64,000 nucleotides of DNA from the NCBI RefSeq assembly GCF_046600715.1, contig NZ_JBJMAV010000002.1, positions 405,675-469,674 of the forward strand. The letters run 5' to 3'. Each line of letters opens with the position of its first letter. The stretch's first letter is position 1. Positions 15,652 through 24,291 of this stretch are shown here, piece by piece. This DNA is from Lysobacter_C viscosus. GTDB lineage: Bacteria > Pseudomonadota > Gammaproteobacteria > Xanthomonadales > Xanthomonadaceae. The notes under the pieces are model-generated. The model made no database searches and was not told where the DNA came from. It saw nothing but the letters and a program-made list of their open reading frames with translations. The position numbers and the translations under genes were made by a program.

Positions 15652-17016
15652 TCAGGCGGTGTGCGGACGCACCACCGGTTCGATCTCATCGGTCGAGACG
15701 TCGGCATCGTCGGCGATCACCGGCTCGCTGCGCCCGATCACCACCGAACCGACCATGTCGCCGCCCACGTTCACCACCGTGCGGCACATGTCGAGCAGGC
15801 GGTCCACGCCCAGGATCAGGCCGATGCCTTCGGGCGGGATGCCGAACATCACCAGGATCATCGCGATCACCGGCAACGATCCGCCCGGCACGCCGGCCGC
15901 ACCGATGGAGCCGAAGATGCACAGCACCAGGATCAGCACCTGCTGCCCCATGCCCAGTTCGACGCCGAAGAACTGGGCGAGGAACAGCACCGTGATGCCC
16001 TCGAACAGGGCCGTGCCATTCATGTTGGCGGTGGCCCCCAGCGTGCACACGAAGCGCGCGACCCGGCGCGGCACGCCCAGGTTGTCCTCGGTCACCTTGA
16101 GGGTGGTGGGCAGGGTGGCGCTGGAGGACGAGGTGGAGAACGCCGTCAGCAACGCCGGCTGCGCGCCGCGGAAGAACGCCAGCGGGCCCATGCCGCCCAG
16201 CAGCCGCAGCAGGATCGGGAACACGATGAAGAAATGGATGCCCAGCGCCAGCAGCACCGTCCCCACGAAGCGCGCCAGCTGCATGAGCACGTCGACCCCC
16301 AGCACGGCGGTGATCGAGAACAGCAGCGCGGCCACCGCGAACGGTGCCAGCTCGATGATCCAGCCGATCAGCTTCAGGCAGATGTCGTAGACGCCCTGCA
16401 CGGTGCTGACGAAGCTGCGGGTGGGATGGCTGCGGATCACGGTGGCGGCGATGCCGAACATCAGCGCGAAGAACATCACCGCGATCAGGTCGCCCGCCGC
16501 CGCCGCTGCCACCGGATTCTTCGGCACGATGTTGAGCAGCAGCTCCACCCCGGAGATGGAGCCGCCGCGTCCGGCGATCTCCGCAGAACGCTCGCTTGCC
16601 TCCGAGAGCAGCGCCTGGCCCACTTCCGGCGGCAGGCCGCGGCCCGGCTCGAGCACGTTCACCAGCACCAGCCCGATCAGCACCGCGATGCTGGTGACCG
16701 TCAGGATCCATAGCAGGGTCTTGCCACCGATGCGGCCCAGCGACTTGGGGTCGCCGATCTCCACCACGCCCAGCACCAGCGCGGAAAACACCAGCGGGAT
16801 CACGAGCATGAACAGCAGCCGCAGGAACAACTGGCCGATCGGATCGGTCACGTAGGTGACGAAGCTCGCCAGCCACGCAGCGTCGGCGGCGTAGAGGTTG
16901 GCCAGGATGCCGGCCCCGGCGCCGACCACGAAGCCGACCAGCATCCGGGTGTGCAGCGGCAGTGCGCGGCGGCCATTCACGGCGCCATTGGGATTCGGGG
17001 TCATGGGCGGATCCAT
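15652..17016 (-). CDS. Dicarboxylate/amino acid:cation symporter (DAACS family)
   Basis: The protein of about 454 residues has the multi-pass pattern of sodium/proton-coupled glutamate/C4-dicarboxylate carriers. It carries the serine-rich re-entrant loop AFSTSSSSATLPTT, the segment NMNGTALFEGITVLFLAQ, and the second loop GVPGGSLPVIAMIL. The family's usual NxDGT is NMNGT here. The likely ATG is at 17016, with a second in-frame ATG at 17004; an upstream TTG at 17040 is less likely. The acidic C-terminus after the last helix is cytoplasmic. It is a monocistronic gene in the inner membrane, substrate unassigned. Confidence 0.9.
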   Translation of the reverse strand: MDPPMTPNPNGAVNGRRALPLHTRMLVGFVVGAGAGILANLYAADAAWLASFVTYVTDPIGQLFLRLLFMLVIPLVFSALVLGVVEIGDPKSLGRIGGKTLLWILTVTSIAVLIGLVLVNVLEPGRGLPPEVGQALLSEASERSAEIAGRGGSISGVELLLNIVPKNPVAAAAAGDLIAVMFFALMFGIAATVIRSHPTRSFVSTVQGVYDICLKLIGWIIELAPFAVAALLFSITAVLGVDVLMQLARFVGTVLLALGIHFFIVFPILLRLLGGMGPLAFFRGAQPALLTAFSTSSSSATLPTTLKVTEDNLGVPRRVARFVCTLGATANMNGTALFEGITVLFLAQFFGVELGMGQQVLILVLCIFGSIGAAGVPGGSLPVIAMILVMFGIPPEGIGLILGVDRLLDMCRTVVNVGGDMVGSVVIGRSEPVIADDADVSTDEIEPVVRPHTA

Positions 17017-17103
17017 GCGAGGATCGCGCGAGCTTAACAAACCGCTCGCTACACCCTTGCGGCCCGGGCAGGCGCACGGGGACGTCGGCAGGGTGCGTGG
17101 GCT

Positions 17104-18789
17104 TCAGCCGCGCGGATACAGGGGCGGCAGGGGCTCGGCCGGGGACACCTTGGTGGCCTTCCAGCGGGGGCCGGAAGCGAATGCATCGCGGGCCATTACG
17201 CGGGCCTGCGCGCCGTCTCCCCCGGCCCAGCGGGCGCGCTGCATGGCGTCCACCGCGGCGCGCTGGGTGGGGTCGTCCAGGCGCGCCAGCAAGGCATCGA
17301 CGTCGCCGGCCGGGGGGTCGGCCAGCGCGCACAGGCTCTGGATCACCTCGTCGAACCCGCCCGTATCCAGCGCACGTCGCAACGCCACCCGCGCCTGGCG
17401 ACCGCCACCGGGCGCAACCGCCGGGGGAACCCGCGCGACCGCGTCGTTCCCGGCCTGCGCCGACGACGGCGCCTGGCGCTGCAAGGCCCACATCAGCGTC
17501 GCCAGCCAGAGGACGGCGAACAGCAACGCGACCAGCGCCCAGGAGGGGCCTGAGCCACCCGTCCCGGAGCTCGCCTCGTCCGTCGACCCGCCCTCGGCAC
17601 CCGCGGTATCTCCCGGACCGGGACCTGCCGTGCTGCCGGCGGCCACGGCAGCACCGGGCGCCACCTCCAGCGTCAGCGCCGGCAAGGTCGCCTCTCGCGC
17701 CGCCCCGGCCCGGACATCCCACCAGTCCAGCCCCATCCCGTCCAGCCGGACCGACCCCGGCCGTGCCGGCACCAGCGAGAAGCGCCGTGTCAGCGTCACC
17801 CGTGGGCGACCCTGGTCGAACGACTCGTCGGCCTGCACCGGTTCCGGGAACACCTGCACGCCATCGATCGGCGGCAACAGCAGTTCCGGCATCTGCGCGG
17901 CGGTGGCGCCATCGGCGGTGGCTTCCACCACCAGCGTCGCCGCCTCCCCGACCTTCAGTGATTGCGGCGCGGTCCGGTACCGCAGGACCAAGCCGTGCAG
18001 CGGCAGCCAGGGCTGCGGCGCGTTGGCCGGCGCCTGGCGTACCTGTAGGAACCGCGGCGCGGCCTCGGCCTGCAGCGAAGCACCGCGCGCGCCGAAAAAG
18101 TCGTCGAAGAAGCCCCCGGTGCCGCGACCTTCGAACCGCGCGCCGGGGATCGACAGGGTGCCGCTGCGCTCGGGGATCAACTGGAAACGGCGCTCGACGA
18201 TCGTGTAGCGACGCCCGTCGATCGAGCGCGTGTACTGGGCGTCCTGGCCCACCCGCTGCAGCGATGCGCCCTCCGGTGGCGGCTGGTCGATCTGGCCGGA
18301 TATCAGCGGCACCGCCGAGTACAACCGCACGGTCCAGCCAACCGCCTGTTGCACGTACGGGTCCTGGTCGTCGGCTTCGCTCTCGATGAAGACATCGTCG
18401 CCCGCACGCGCCGGGACGCGCGCCGTCGACTGGGTCACCGTCAGCGGCAGCGGCTGGGTGCGCTCGCCGCCGACGGTGAGCGAGGGCACGGTGATCACGC
18501 CCTCGCGCAGCGGGCGCAGCGCGACCGCATACAGCGTGCGGGTCACGCTGCGGCCGTTGACGCGCTCGAATTCGCGCCGGCTGGCGTGCCCGCTGGCCTG
18601 GAACTCCGCGCGCAACGGCATGTAATCGGGCGATCCACTGGCGGTGGTCTCGATGTTGAGCGTCACCGTCTCGCCCAGCCCGATGCGATCCCGGTCCAGC
18701 CAGGCGCGGGTCTCGGCATGCACGGGCATGGCAAGCAACGCGCTTGCGGCAAGCAGCCAGGCCAAGAGCGGACGCAGCAGGGCAGTCAT
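17104..18789 (-). CDS. batD: BatD-family protein
   Basis: A 561-residue protein with a signal peptide (LLAWLLAASALLAMPVHAE), a long beta-rich periplasmic region (for example LGETVTLNIETTA, RSVTRTLYAVALRPLREG), and one transmembrane helix near residue 425 (WALVALLFAVLWLATLMW) followed by a cytoplasmic tail. BatD is the large exported component of Bat (Bacteroides aerotolerance) operons, linked in other bacteria to oxidative-stress tolerance and envelope integrity. It is the last gene of the moxR-bat operon, overlapping the previous stop by four bases. Biochemical function is unknown. Confidence 0.88.
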   Translation of the reverse strand: MTALLRPLLAWLLAASALLAMPVHAETRAWLDRDRIGLGETVTLNIETTASGSPDYMPLRAEFQASGHASRREFERVNGRSVTRTLYAVALRPLREGVITVPSLTVGGERTQPLPLTVTQSTARVPARAGDDVFIESEADDQDPYVQQAVGWTVRLYSAVPLISGQIDQPPPEGASLQRVGQDAQYTRSIDGRRYTIVERRFQLIPERSGTLSIPGARFEGRGTGGFFDDFFGARGASLQAEAAPRFLQVRQAPANAPQPWLPLHGLVLRYRTAPQSLKVGEAATLVVEATADGATAAQMPELLLPPIDGVQVFPEPVQADESFDQGRPRVTLTRRFSLVPARPGSVRLDGMGLDWWDVRAGAAREATLPALTLEVAPGAAVAAGSTAGPGPGDTAGAEGGSTDEASSGTGGSGPSWALVALLFAVLWLATLMWALQRQAPSSAQAGNDAVARVPPAVAPGGGRQARVALRRALDTGGFDEVIQSLCALADPPAGDVDALLARLDDPTQRAAVDAMQRARWAGGDGAQARVMARDAFASGPRWKATKVSPAEPLPPLYPRG

Positions 18790-20561
18790 CGGTCGTCATC
18801 CTCGCGCAGTCCACGCATGCGGCGGCGCTCGTGTTCGAGTCGGAACTTCTCGCGCAACAGCCCACCGGGGTCGTCGGGCACGCGCCGAAGCCATGCCTCA
18901 TTGGCCAGGCGCTGTTCGCGCTCGGCGGCTGTCTCGTTGACCGGGGCCTGCCCTTGCGCCGGCTGCTCGCCTTCACCGGCCTGCTCCAATGCGCGCTGCA
19001 TGCGCTCACGCTGGGCGGCATCGGCCTGGCGCTGGGCTTCAGCGGCGGCTTCATCGGCGGCCTGCGCGCCGGTTTCCGATTCGCCCGGGTCGTCGCGCTG
19101 CTCGTCGGGGGCATCGGAGGGTTCGGCCTCGGCCTCCTGCTGCCCACCCTGTGGAGGGGCGTCGGGGTTCGCCTCTCCGGGTTGCGGCGAGCCCCCGCTG
19201 CCCGGGTCGCCCTCGCCGTCGCTGCGCCCGTCGTCGCCGCCCGACGGGGGCTTGCGACGCATCGCCGCCTCCACTGCCTGCCGGTTGGCCAGTGCGTCGG
19301 GCATGCCCGGTTGCAAGGCCAGCGCGCGGTCGTAGGCGGCAATGGCTGCTTCGTAGTTGCCGGCCTTGGCCAGTGCGTTGCCACGGTTGTAGTGCCCATC
19401 TGCACTGTCGACCTGCCGGTACAGCGCGGCGGCGCGGTCGAAATCGCCCTCGCGGTAGGCCTGCGTGCCCTGTTGCAACACTTCGTGACGGGCCTGGTCG
19501 GGGCGCTGCCACCAACTGCCGTCGTCCGCCTGCGCGCGCACCGGCGATGACGCCAGCCCAAGTGCCAGCACCACCACCGCTGCGCCGGCCCGGCGTCGTA
19601 GCAGCCACAACGACAGCAGCATCAGTGGCGGCAGCAGCCAGTAGCCGTCATCGACCCAGGTCCGCCCCTGGAGGCCGGCCTGGGTGTCGCCGGTGGTCTG
19701 CGCCGGATCCAGCACGTCCAGCGCCCGCAGGTCGCCGTCATCGGCGGCGACCGCGACGTACCGGCCCTGGCCCTGCGCCGCCATCCGTTCCAGCGACCCC
19801 GGGTCCAGCCGCGCGGTGGCGACGCCCCCACCGGCCCGGCCGTAGCTGCCGCCCGCCGCGCGGCCCAGGCCGAGGACCGACACCGTGTAGCCCTCGGACG
19901 CAGCCCGCGACGCCGCCGCGAGCGTCCGTGCGTCGGCGCCGTCGGTCATCAGCAGAATCTGCCCGCGGTCGAAGCCCGCCTGGCGCAGCAGGCGGGTGGC
20001 CAGCACGATCGCGCGGTCGGGCCGCTGGCCGTCGACCGGCATGACATCCGGATGCAGCGCGTCCAGGAAGATGGCGACATTGGCCGGGTCTGCCGTCAGC
20101 GGACTCACGGTGAATGCGTCTTCGGCGAACGCCACCAGTCCCACCTGCCCGCCGGCGCGATCGCGCAGCAACGCCTCCAGCTTGGCCCGCGCCTGTGCCA
20201 GGCGCGTGGGCGGCAGGTCGGTCGCCAACGTGGCGCGCGAAAGGTCGAGCGCGACCACCAGCGGCATGCGGCTCTGCCACAGCGGCTGCTCGACCTGTCG
20301 CCAGCTGGGGCCGGCCAGCGCCACGACCGCGATCAGGTAGAGGATCGCCCCCAACCATAGCGGCGACTGCCGGGCCGGCGTGACCCCGCCCTCGACCAGG
20401 TGCGCGAGCAGGTGCGGGTCGACCGCGTTCCGCCAGACGTTGGCCTGGTGGCGCCGCCGGTTCCACAGCCACGCGCCGGCGGGCAGCGCGAGCAGCGCCC
20501 ACAGCCATTCCGGACGCAGCAGGTGGAGCCCGGCGATCGCGTCCATGAGCGGCTGCATCAT
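18786..20561 (-). CDS. batB: BatB/BatC fusion: VWA domain plus TPR protein
   Basis: The 591-residue protein has N-terminal membrane helices (WLWALLALPAGAWLWNRR; LGAILYLIAVVALAGPSW), a von Willebrand A domain (about 85-290), a further helix, and then TPR repeats (HYNRGNALAKAGNYEAAIAA). A long acidic, Gln/Gly/Pro-rich tail follows. This joins the BatB and BatC proteins of other operons. The MIDAS motif reads VALDLSRATLATD, lacking the second Ser of DxSxS. The ATG at 20561 overlaps the batA stop (ATGA); residues upstream of it in the open frame are shadow. Confidence 0.85.
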   Translation of the reverse strand: MMQPLMDAIAGLHLLRPEWLWALLALPAGAWLWNRRRHQANVWRNAVDPHLLAHLVEGGVTPARQSPLWLGAILYLIAVVALAGPSWRQVEQPLWQSRMPLVVALDLSRATLATDLPPTRLAQARAKLEALLRDRAGGQVGLVAFAEDAFTVSPLTADPANVAIFLDALHPDVMPVDGQRPDRAIVLATRLLRQAGFDRGQILLMTDGADARTLAAASRAASEGYTVSVLGLGRAAGGSYGRAGGGVATARLDPGSLERMAAQGQGRYVAVAADDGDLRALDVLDPAQTTGDTQAGLQGRTWVDDGYWLLPPLMLLSLWLLRRRAGAAVVVLALGLASSPVRAQADDGSWWQRPDQARHEVLQQGTQAYREGDFDRAAALYRQVDSADGHYNRGNALAKAGNYEAAIAAYDRALALQPGMPDALANRQAVEAAMRRKPPSGGDDGRSDGEGDPGSGGSPQPGEANPDAPPQGGQQEAEAEPSDAPDEQRDDPGESETGAQAADEAAAEAQRQADAAQRERMQRALEQAGEGEQPAQGQAPVNETAAEREQRLANEAWLRRVPDDPGGLLREKFRLEHERRRMRGLREDDDR

Positions 20562-21613
20562 GCGGTGCGCTCCTGCCGCGACGCACGCCCCTGCACCAGC
20601 AACGCCAGTACCGCCAGCAGCAAGGCGGCCGCCAGCGGCCACGCATAGCGTTCAATCTTCGGCCGCACCGCTTCCCCGGGCCGTTCCACCGGTTCCAGGC
20701 GGTCGATCTCGCCGTAGATGCCCGCCAGCTCGCCGGTATCGCGCGCGCGGAAGAAGCGGCCGCCGGTGGCCTGGGCAATCGCGCGAAGGGTCTCCTCGTC
20801 GATCTCGTCGCCGCCTCCCGGCATCGGCAGCTGGAACCCGAACACCGACATCGACCCGTCGCCGCCGAAGGCGACGGTGTGGACGCGCACGCCGTTGTCG
20901 CGTGCCAGTTGCGCGGCCTTCTCCGGTGTCAGTACCCCGGCGGTATTCACCCCGTCGGTGAGCACGATCAGCACGCGCTGGCCCGGCGGCTGCGACCGAA
21001 GGCGCTTGACCGCCAGGCCGATCGCATCGCCGATCGCGGTTTCCTGTCCGGCCAGCCCGACCACGCTGTCGTCGAGCTGGGCGCGGACGGTGTCCCGGTC
21101 CAGCGTCAGCGGGGTCAGCACGTACGCCCGGCGACCGAACACGATCAGGCCCACGCGGTCCCCCTCACGGCGCTCGAGGAAGTCGGCCAGCACCGCCTTG
21201 GCCGCGGTGAGGCGGTCCACGGGACGGTTGCCAAGGGCCATGTCCGGCTGGCTCATGCTGCCCGACAGGTCCAGCGCCAGCATCAGGTCGCGACCGGCCT
21301 GGGGGGGCTGGATCGGTTCGCCGAGCTGTTGCGGCCGTGCAGCGGCCAGGCAAAGCAGCAGCCAGGCCAGCCATGCAAGCAGGCCAAGGCCGCCCGTCGC
21401 CCTGCGGCCACCAGCGCCACGCGCGACCGCCTGCAGTCGTTCGGGCGCATACGGCACCTTGAGCGCCGGCGTACTGCCCCGCACCGGTGGCAGCAGCAGG
21501 CGCACCAACCAGGGCAGTGGCAGCGCGAGCAACATCCATGGCCATGCAAGCCCGGTGTCGGCCACGGCGGGAACCCACGACGACAGCCATGCGCTCACCC
21601 GGCGTCCATCCAT
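20558..21613 (-). CDS. batA: BatA-family VWA domain membrane protein
   Basis: A 351-residue inner-membrane protein with two N-terminal helices (WMLLALPLPWLVRLLLP; LLAWLAWLLLCLAAA), a VWA domain with an intact MIDAS motif (LALDLSGSMSQPDM, DxSxS), and a C-terminal helix (LAAALLLAVLALLVQG). The start at 21613 overlaps the DUF4381 gene by 19 bases; an in-frame GTG at 21598 forming a GTGA overlap is an alternative. Family members probably assemble with BatB around metal-dependent protein contacts and the MoxR ATPase. Confidence 0.88.
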   Translation of the reverse strand: MDGRRVSAWLSSWVPAVADTGLAWPWMLLALPLPWLVRLLLPPVRGSTPALKVPYAPERLQAVARGAGGRRATGGLGLLAWLAWLLLCLAAARPQQLGEPIQPPQAGRDLMLALDLSGSMSQPDMALGNRPVDRLTAAKAVLADFLERREGDRVGLIVFGRRAYVLTPLTLDRDTVRAQLDDSVVGLAGQETAIGDAIGLAVKRLRSQPPGQRVLIVLTDGVNTAGVLTPEKAAQLARDNGVRVHTVAFGGDGSMSVFGFQLPMPGGGDEIDEETLRAIAQATGGRFFRARDTGELAGIYGEIDRLEPVERPGEAVRPKIERYAWPLAAALLLAVLALLVQGRASRQERTA

Positions 21614-22062
21614 TGCATGAAGCGGGCGAGGGCCAGCGGCCGGAGTGCGTCGACTTCCGCCGGCGATGTGTCCGGACGGTAACCGCCCAACGCCAGGACC
21701 TGGCCCGGGCCGGTGGTGAACGGGCGGTGCGCGTCATCGCCGTCAAGCAGTGCCAGCCAAGCTGCGGCATCCAGCCGGTCCGCAGCGGGATCGTGTCGCC
21801 GCGCGGCACGCCGCAGCAGGTCCGACATCACCGCAACCTGTTGCGATGCCGAGCCCGCCTGGTCCACGGCGGTGTCAAACCAGCGCGCGATCCGTTGCCT
21901 GCGGCGGCGGCGATGCAGCCGCCACGCCGCCAGCAGCGCGCCGAGCACGGCGATGGCCCCGAACACCACCCACCATCCCGGTGCGGGCGGCCACCATGAC
22001 GGCGCGGGCGGCTGGTGCACGTCGCGCAGCACCAGCGTGGCGATCATGGCGATCCCGTCCAT
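21595..22062 (-). CDS. DUF4381 membrane protein of the Bat operon
   Basis: A 155-residue protein with one transmembrane helix (WWVVFGAIAVLGALLAAW) followed by a basic stretch and a cytoplasmic domain that includes LGGYRPDTSPAEVDAL near the C-terminus. DUF4381 proteins are standard members of moxR-DUF58-bat operons. The ATG at 22062 overlaps the DUF58 stop (ATGA), which decides it over longer starts. Function unknown; context implies a partner of BatA/BatB. Confidence 0.82.
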   Translation of the reverse strand: MDGIAMIATLVLRDVHQPPAPSWWPPAPGWWVVFGAIAVLGALLAAWRLHRRRRRQRIARWFDTAVDQAGSASQQVAVMSDLLRRAARRHDPAADRLDAAAWLALLDGDDAHRPFTTGPGQVLALGGYRPDTSPAEVDALRPLALARFMQWMDAG

Positions 22063-22982
22063 CACGCCACCAGGGGCCGCGGTCGGCCCAGCAGCGGGAG
22101 CCAGGACTCGCTCGGCGCTTCGGTTGAAAGCGCCTGGACACGTACCCCGCGCGACGGGAGTGATGCCAGCGCATCGGTGACCGGGCCAGCGAACTGCGCC
22201 TGCCACCGGCCGCGCTGGGACGGCCGGGCCAGGTCCAGCTCGATGCGAACCTGGCCGCCGCGGAACGGCAGCAGTGCTTCGGGTGGCGTCATTTCAAGCG
22301 GATCAGTCATCAACAGCACGATGACTTCGTGGTGCTGCGCCAGGCCGGTCCAGCGACTGGGCGGCACCGACGGCACGCTCTGCGCGTCGGCCAGTACCAC
22401 CAGCCGCGAGCCGGGACGCAACAGGCGCGTGGCGTGCTCGAGCGCGGTGTCCAGGCCGTCATCATCGGTGGGCGCCTCCGCGTACCAGCGCACCAGCGCA
22501 TCCAGCACGCGCAAAGCGCCGCGTGGCCCGGCGCCCGGGGTCACCGGCGGCGAATGGCGGCTGGCGCGCAGGGCGGCAACCCGGTCACCGTCGCGCACTG
22601 CCGCCCATGCCGCGATCGCGCCGGCGCGTGCCGCCTGGACCGACTTGAAGCGCACCCGGGTGCCGAAATACAGGGTCGGGGCGGTGTCGGCCACCAGCAG
22701 CGTCAGTCGCTCCCGCTCGGCCTGGTAGAGCTTCGTGTGCGCGCGCCCGGTACGTGCGGTCAGGCGCCAGTCGATGTGGCGTGCGTCGTCGCCTGCCACG
22801 TACCCACGGGACTCGGCGTATTCCATGCCGCGGCCGCGCATGGGCGAGAGCGCGTGGCCGCTGGCCCCGTGTCGGCCCTGTCGCGCCGGCCTGCGGCCCT
22901 GCACGGCGGCGCGAAGGCCGATCAGTTCGGCCAGCGAGGGCTGGATGCCAGGGGTCGGCATTGCGGGAGCGGTTGGCGCCAT
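22062..22982 (-). CDS. DUF58 domain protein of the MoxR/Bat operon
   Basis: A 306-residue soluble protein with the DUF58 signature YVAGDDARHIDWRLTARTGR followed by KLYQAERE, and a VWA-like fold behind it. DUF58 proteins sit next to MoxR ATPases in most bacteria and are thought to be their client or adaptor. It lies 119 bases after the moxR stop, the largest gap in this operon. Its stop overlaps the next start. Confidence 0.88.
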   Translation of the reverse strand: MAPTAPAMPTPGIQPSLAELIGLRAAVQGRRPARQGRHGASGHALSPMRGRGMEYAESRGYVAGDDARHIDWRLTARTGRAHTKLYQAERERLTLLVADTAPTLYFGTRVRFKSVQAARAGAIAAWAAVRDGDRVAALRASRHSPPVTPGAGPRGALRVLDALVRWYAEAPTDDDGLDTALEHATRLLRPGSRLVVLADAQSVPSVPPSRWTGLAQHHEVIVLLMTDPLEMTPPEALLPFRGGQVRIELDLARPSQRGRWQAQFAGPVTDALASLPSRGVRVQALSTEAPSESWLPLLGRPRPLVA

Positions 22983-23101
22983 GTCCTAGCGCTCCGCGGC
23001 CGTGCGATGGCCTCGCTCGGCGGACACCCGCCGTGCGTGCAGGCCCTTACCAGAGCAGTCGCATCGCGCGGGGCAATGGAAATGCATGCCGTCCATCCGC
23101 A

Positions 23102-24115
23102 TCAGGGCAGTGGCACCCGCCGCAGCAGCTCTTCAACGAGCCGGTCGCCGTCCCAGCCTTCCGCGGTTGCTTCGTAACTGGGCAACAGGCGGTGGCGCAG
23201 CACGTCCGGGGCGATTGCGCGGACGTCATCGGGTGTCACGAAGTCTCGCCCCGCGAGCCAGGCATGCGCGCGCGCGCACCTTTCCAACGCAATCGATCCG
23301 CGCGGGCTCGCGCCCCAGGCGATGCGGCGTCCCAGGTCCGGGTCGTAGCGCGAGGCATCGCGCGAAGCGAGGGTCAACTCGATCAGGTATCGCTCCACCG
23401 CAGGTGCCAGATGCAGGTCGAGGACTTCCGCGCGGGCCGCAAACACGTCTTCCAGCGAAAGCCTGGGCGGCGCATCGGTAGTGCCACCCATTGCATCGCG
23501 CGCCCGATCGCGGGCCAGTTTAAGGATCGCGGCCTCGGCATCCGCCTCCGGGTACCCGATCCGGACGTGCATCAGGAAGCGATCCAACTGCGCCTCCGGG
23601 AGCGGAAACGTCCCCTCCTGCTCGATCGGGTTCTGGGTCGCCATCACCAGGAACAGTGCGGGCAGCGGGTACGTCGAGCGGCCGACCGTCACCTGGCGCT
23701 CGCCCATCGCCTCCAGCAGGGCCGATTGCACCTTGGCCGGCGCGCGGTTGATCTCGTCGGCGAGCAGCACGGGATGGAAGACCGGACCGGGCTGGAACTC
23801 GAAGCGGCCGTCCTGCGGGCGCCAGACTTCGGTACCGGTGAGGTCGGAGGGCAGAAGGTCGGGGGTGAACTGGATCCTGGCGAACTCCGCCTCGAGCCGC
23901 GAGGCCAGCGCGCGGATTGCCGAGGTCTTTGCCAGGCCTGGCGCGCCTTCCACCAGCAGGTGTCCGTCAGCAAGCAGCGCAATGAGTAACCGATCGACCA
24001 GCGCGGCCTGCCCGATGATTTCACTCGCCAGTCCATCGCGCAGGGCGAGGAACTCGGCATGCAGGCGCGATACGCCCGGGGACCGTGGTGTGTTGTCTGG
24101 ATTGGGACTGTCCAT
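23102..24115 (-). CDS. MoxR-family AAA+ ATPase
   Basis: A 337-residue AAA+ ATPase of the MoxR family, thought to act as a chaperone for VWA-containing complexes. Walker A is GAPGLAKT, Walker B LLADEINRAPAKVQ, sensor region MATQNPIEQEGTFPLPEAQ, and the C-terminal lid has RGSIALERCARAHAWL. The ATG at 24115 has GGAG six bases upstream, which selects it over the longer open frame. It is the first gene of the operon moxR-DUF58-DUF4381-batA-batB/C-batD. Confidence 0.93.
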   Translation of the reverse strand: MDSPNPDNTPRSPGVSRLHAEFLALRDGLASEIIGQAALVDRLLIALLADGHLLVEGAPGLAKTSAIRALASRLEAEFARIQFTPDLLPSDLTGTEVWRPQDGRFEFQPGPVFHPVLLADEINRAPAKVQSALLEAMGERQVTVGRSTYPLPALFLVMATQNPIEQEGTFPLPEAQLDRFLMHVRIGYPEADAEAAILKLARDRARDAMGGTTDAPPRLSLEDVFAARAEVLDLHLAPAVERYLIELTLASRDASRYDPDLGRRIAWGASPRGSIALERCARAHAWLAGRDFVTPDDVRAIAPDVLRHRLLPSYEATAEGWDGDRLVEELLRRVPLP

Positions 24116-24246
24116 GGATCTCCACGTGGGATGGCGGCCCGACACGCGCCGGACCCGCTGGAGTTTGACCCATGTTCGCCGCCCCCGCCGCGACGTAGAT
24201 GAACGCCGGGCGCCACCACGGGGACGTGCAGCCATCTCCTAACGCA

Positions 24247-24272
24247 AGCGGGGGCCCCGTAGGACCCCCGCT
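24247..24272. terminator. GC-rich hairpin downstream of pilQ
   Basis: AGCGGGGG (24247-24254) pairs with CCCCCGCT (24265-24272) 20 bases beyond the pilQ stop. It lacks a strong U tract (TTGCGTT on the minus strand), so it may be a weak terminator or a 3'-end stabiliser. Confidence 0.4.
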
Positions 24273-24291
24273 CTAGACGACCCGGTGCAGG

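Noticed and set aside
15686..19561. Very long minus-strand open frame of 1291 codons
   Set aside because: It runs antisense or out of frame through the symporter, batD and batB/C genes, which have clear family motifs. Its translation is Arg/Ala/Gly-rich with none, as expected from G/C-rich shadow frames.
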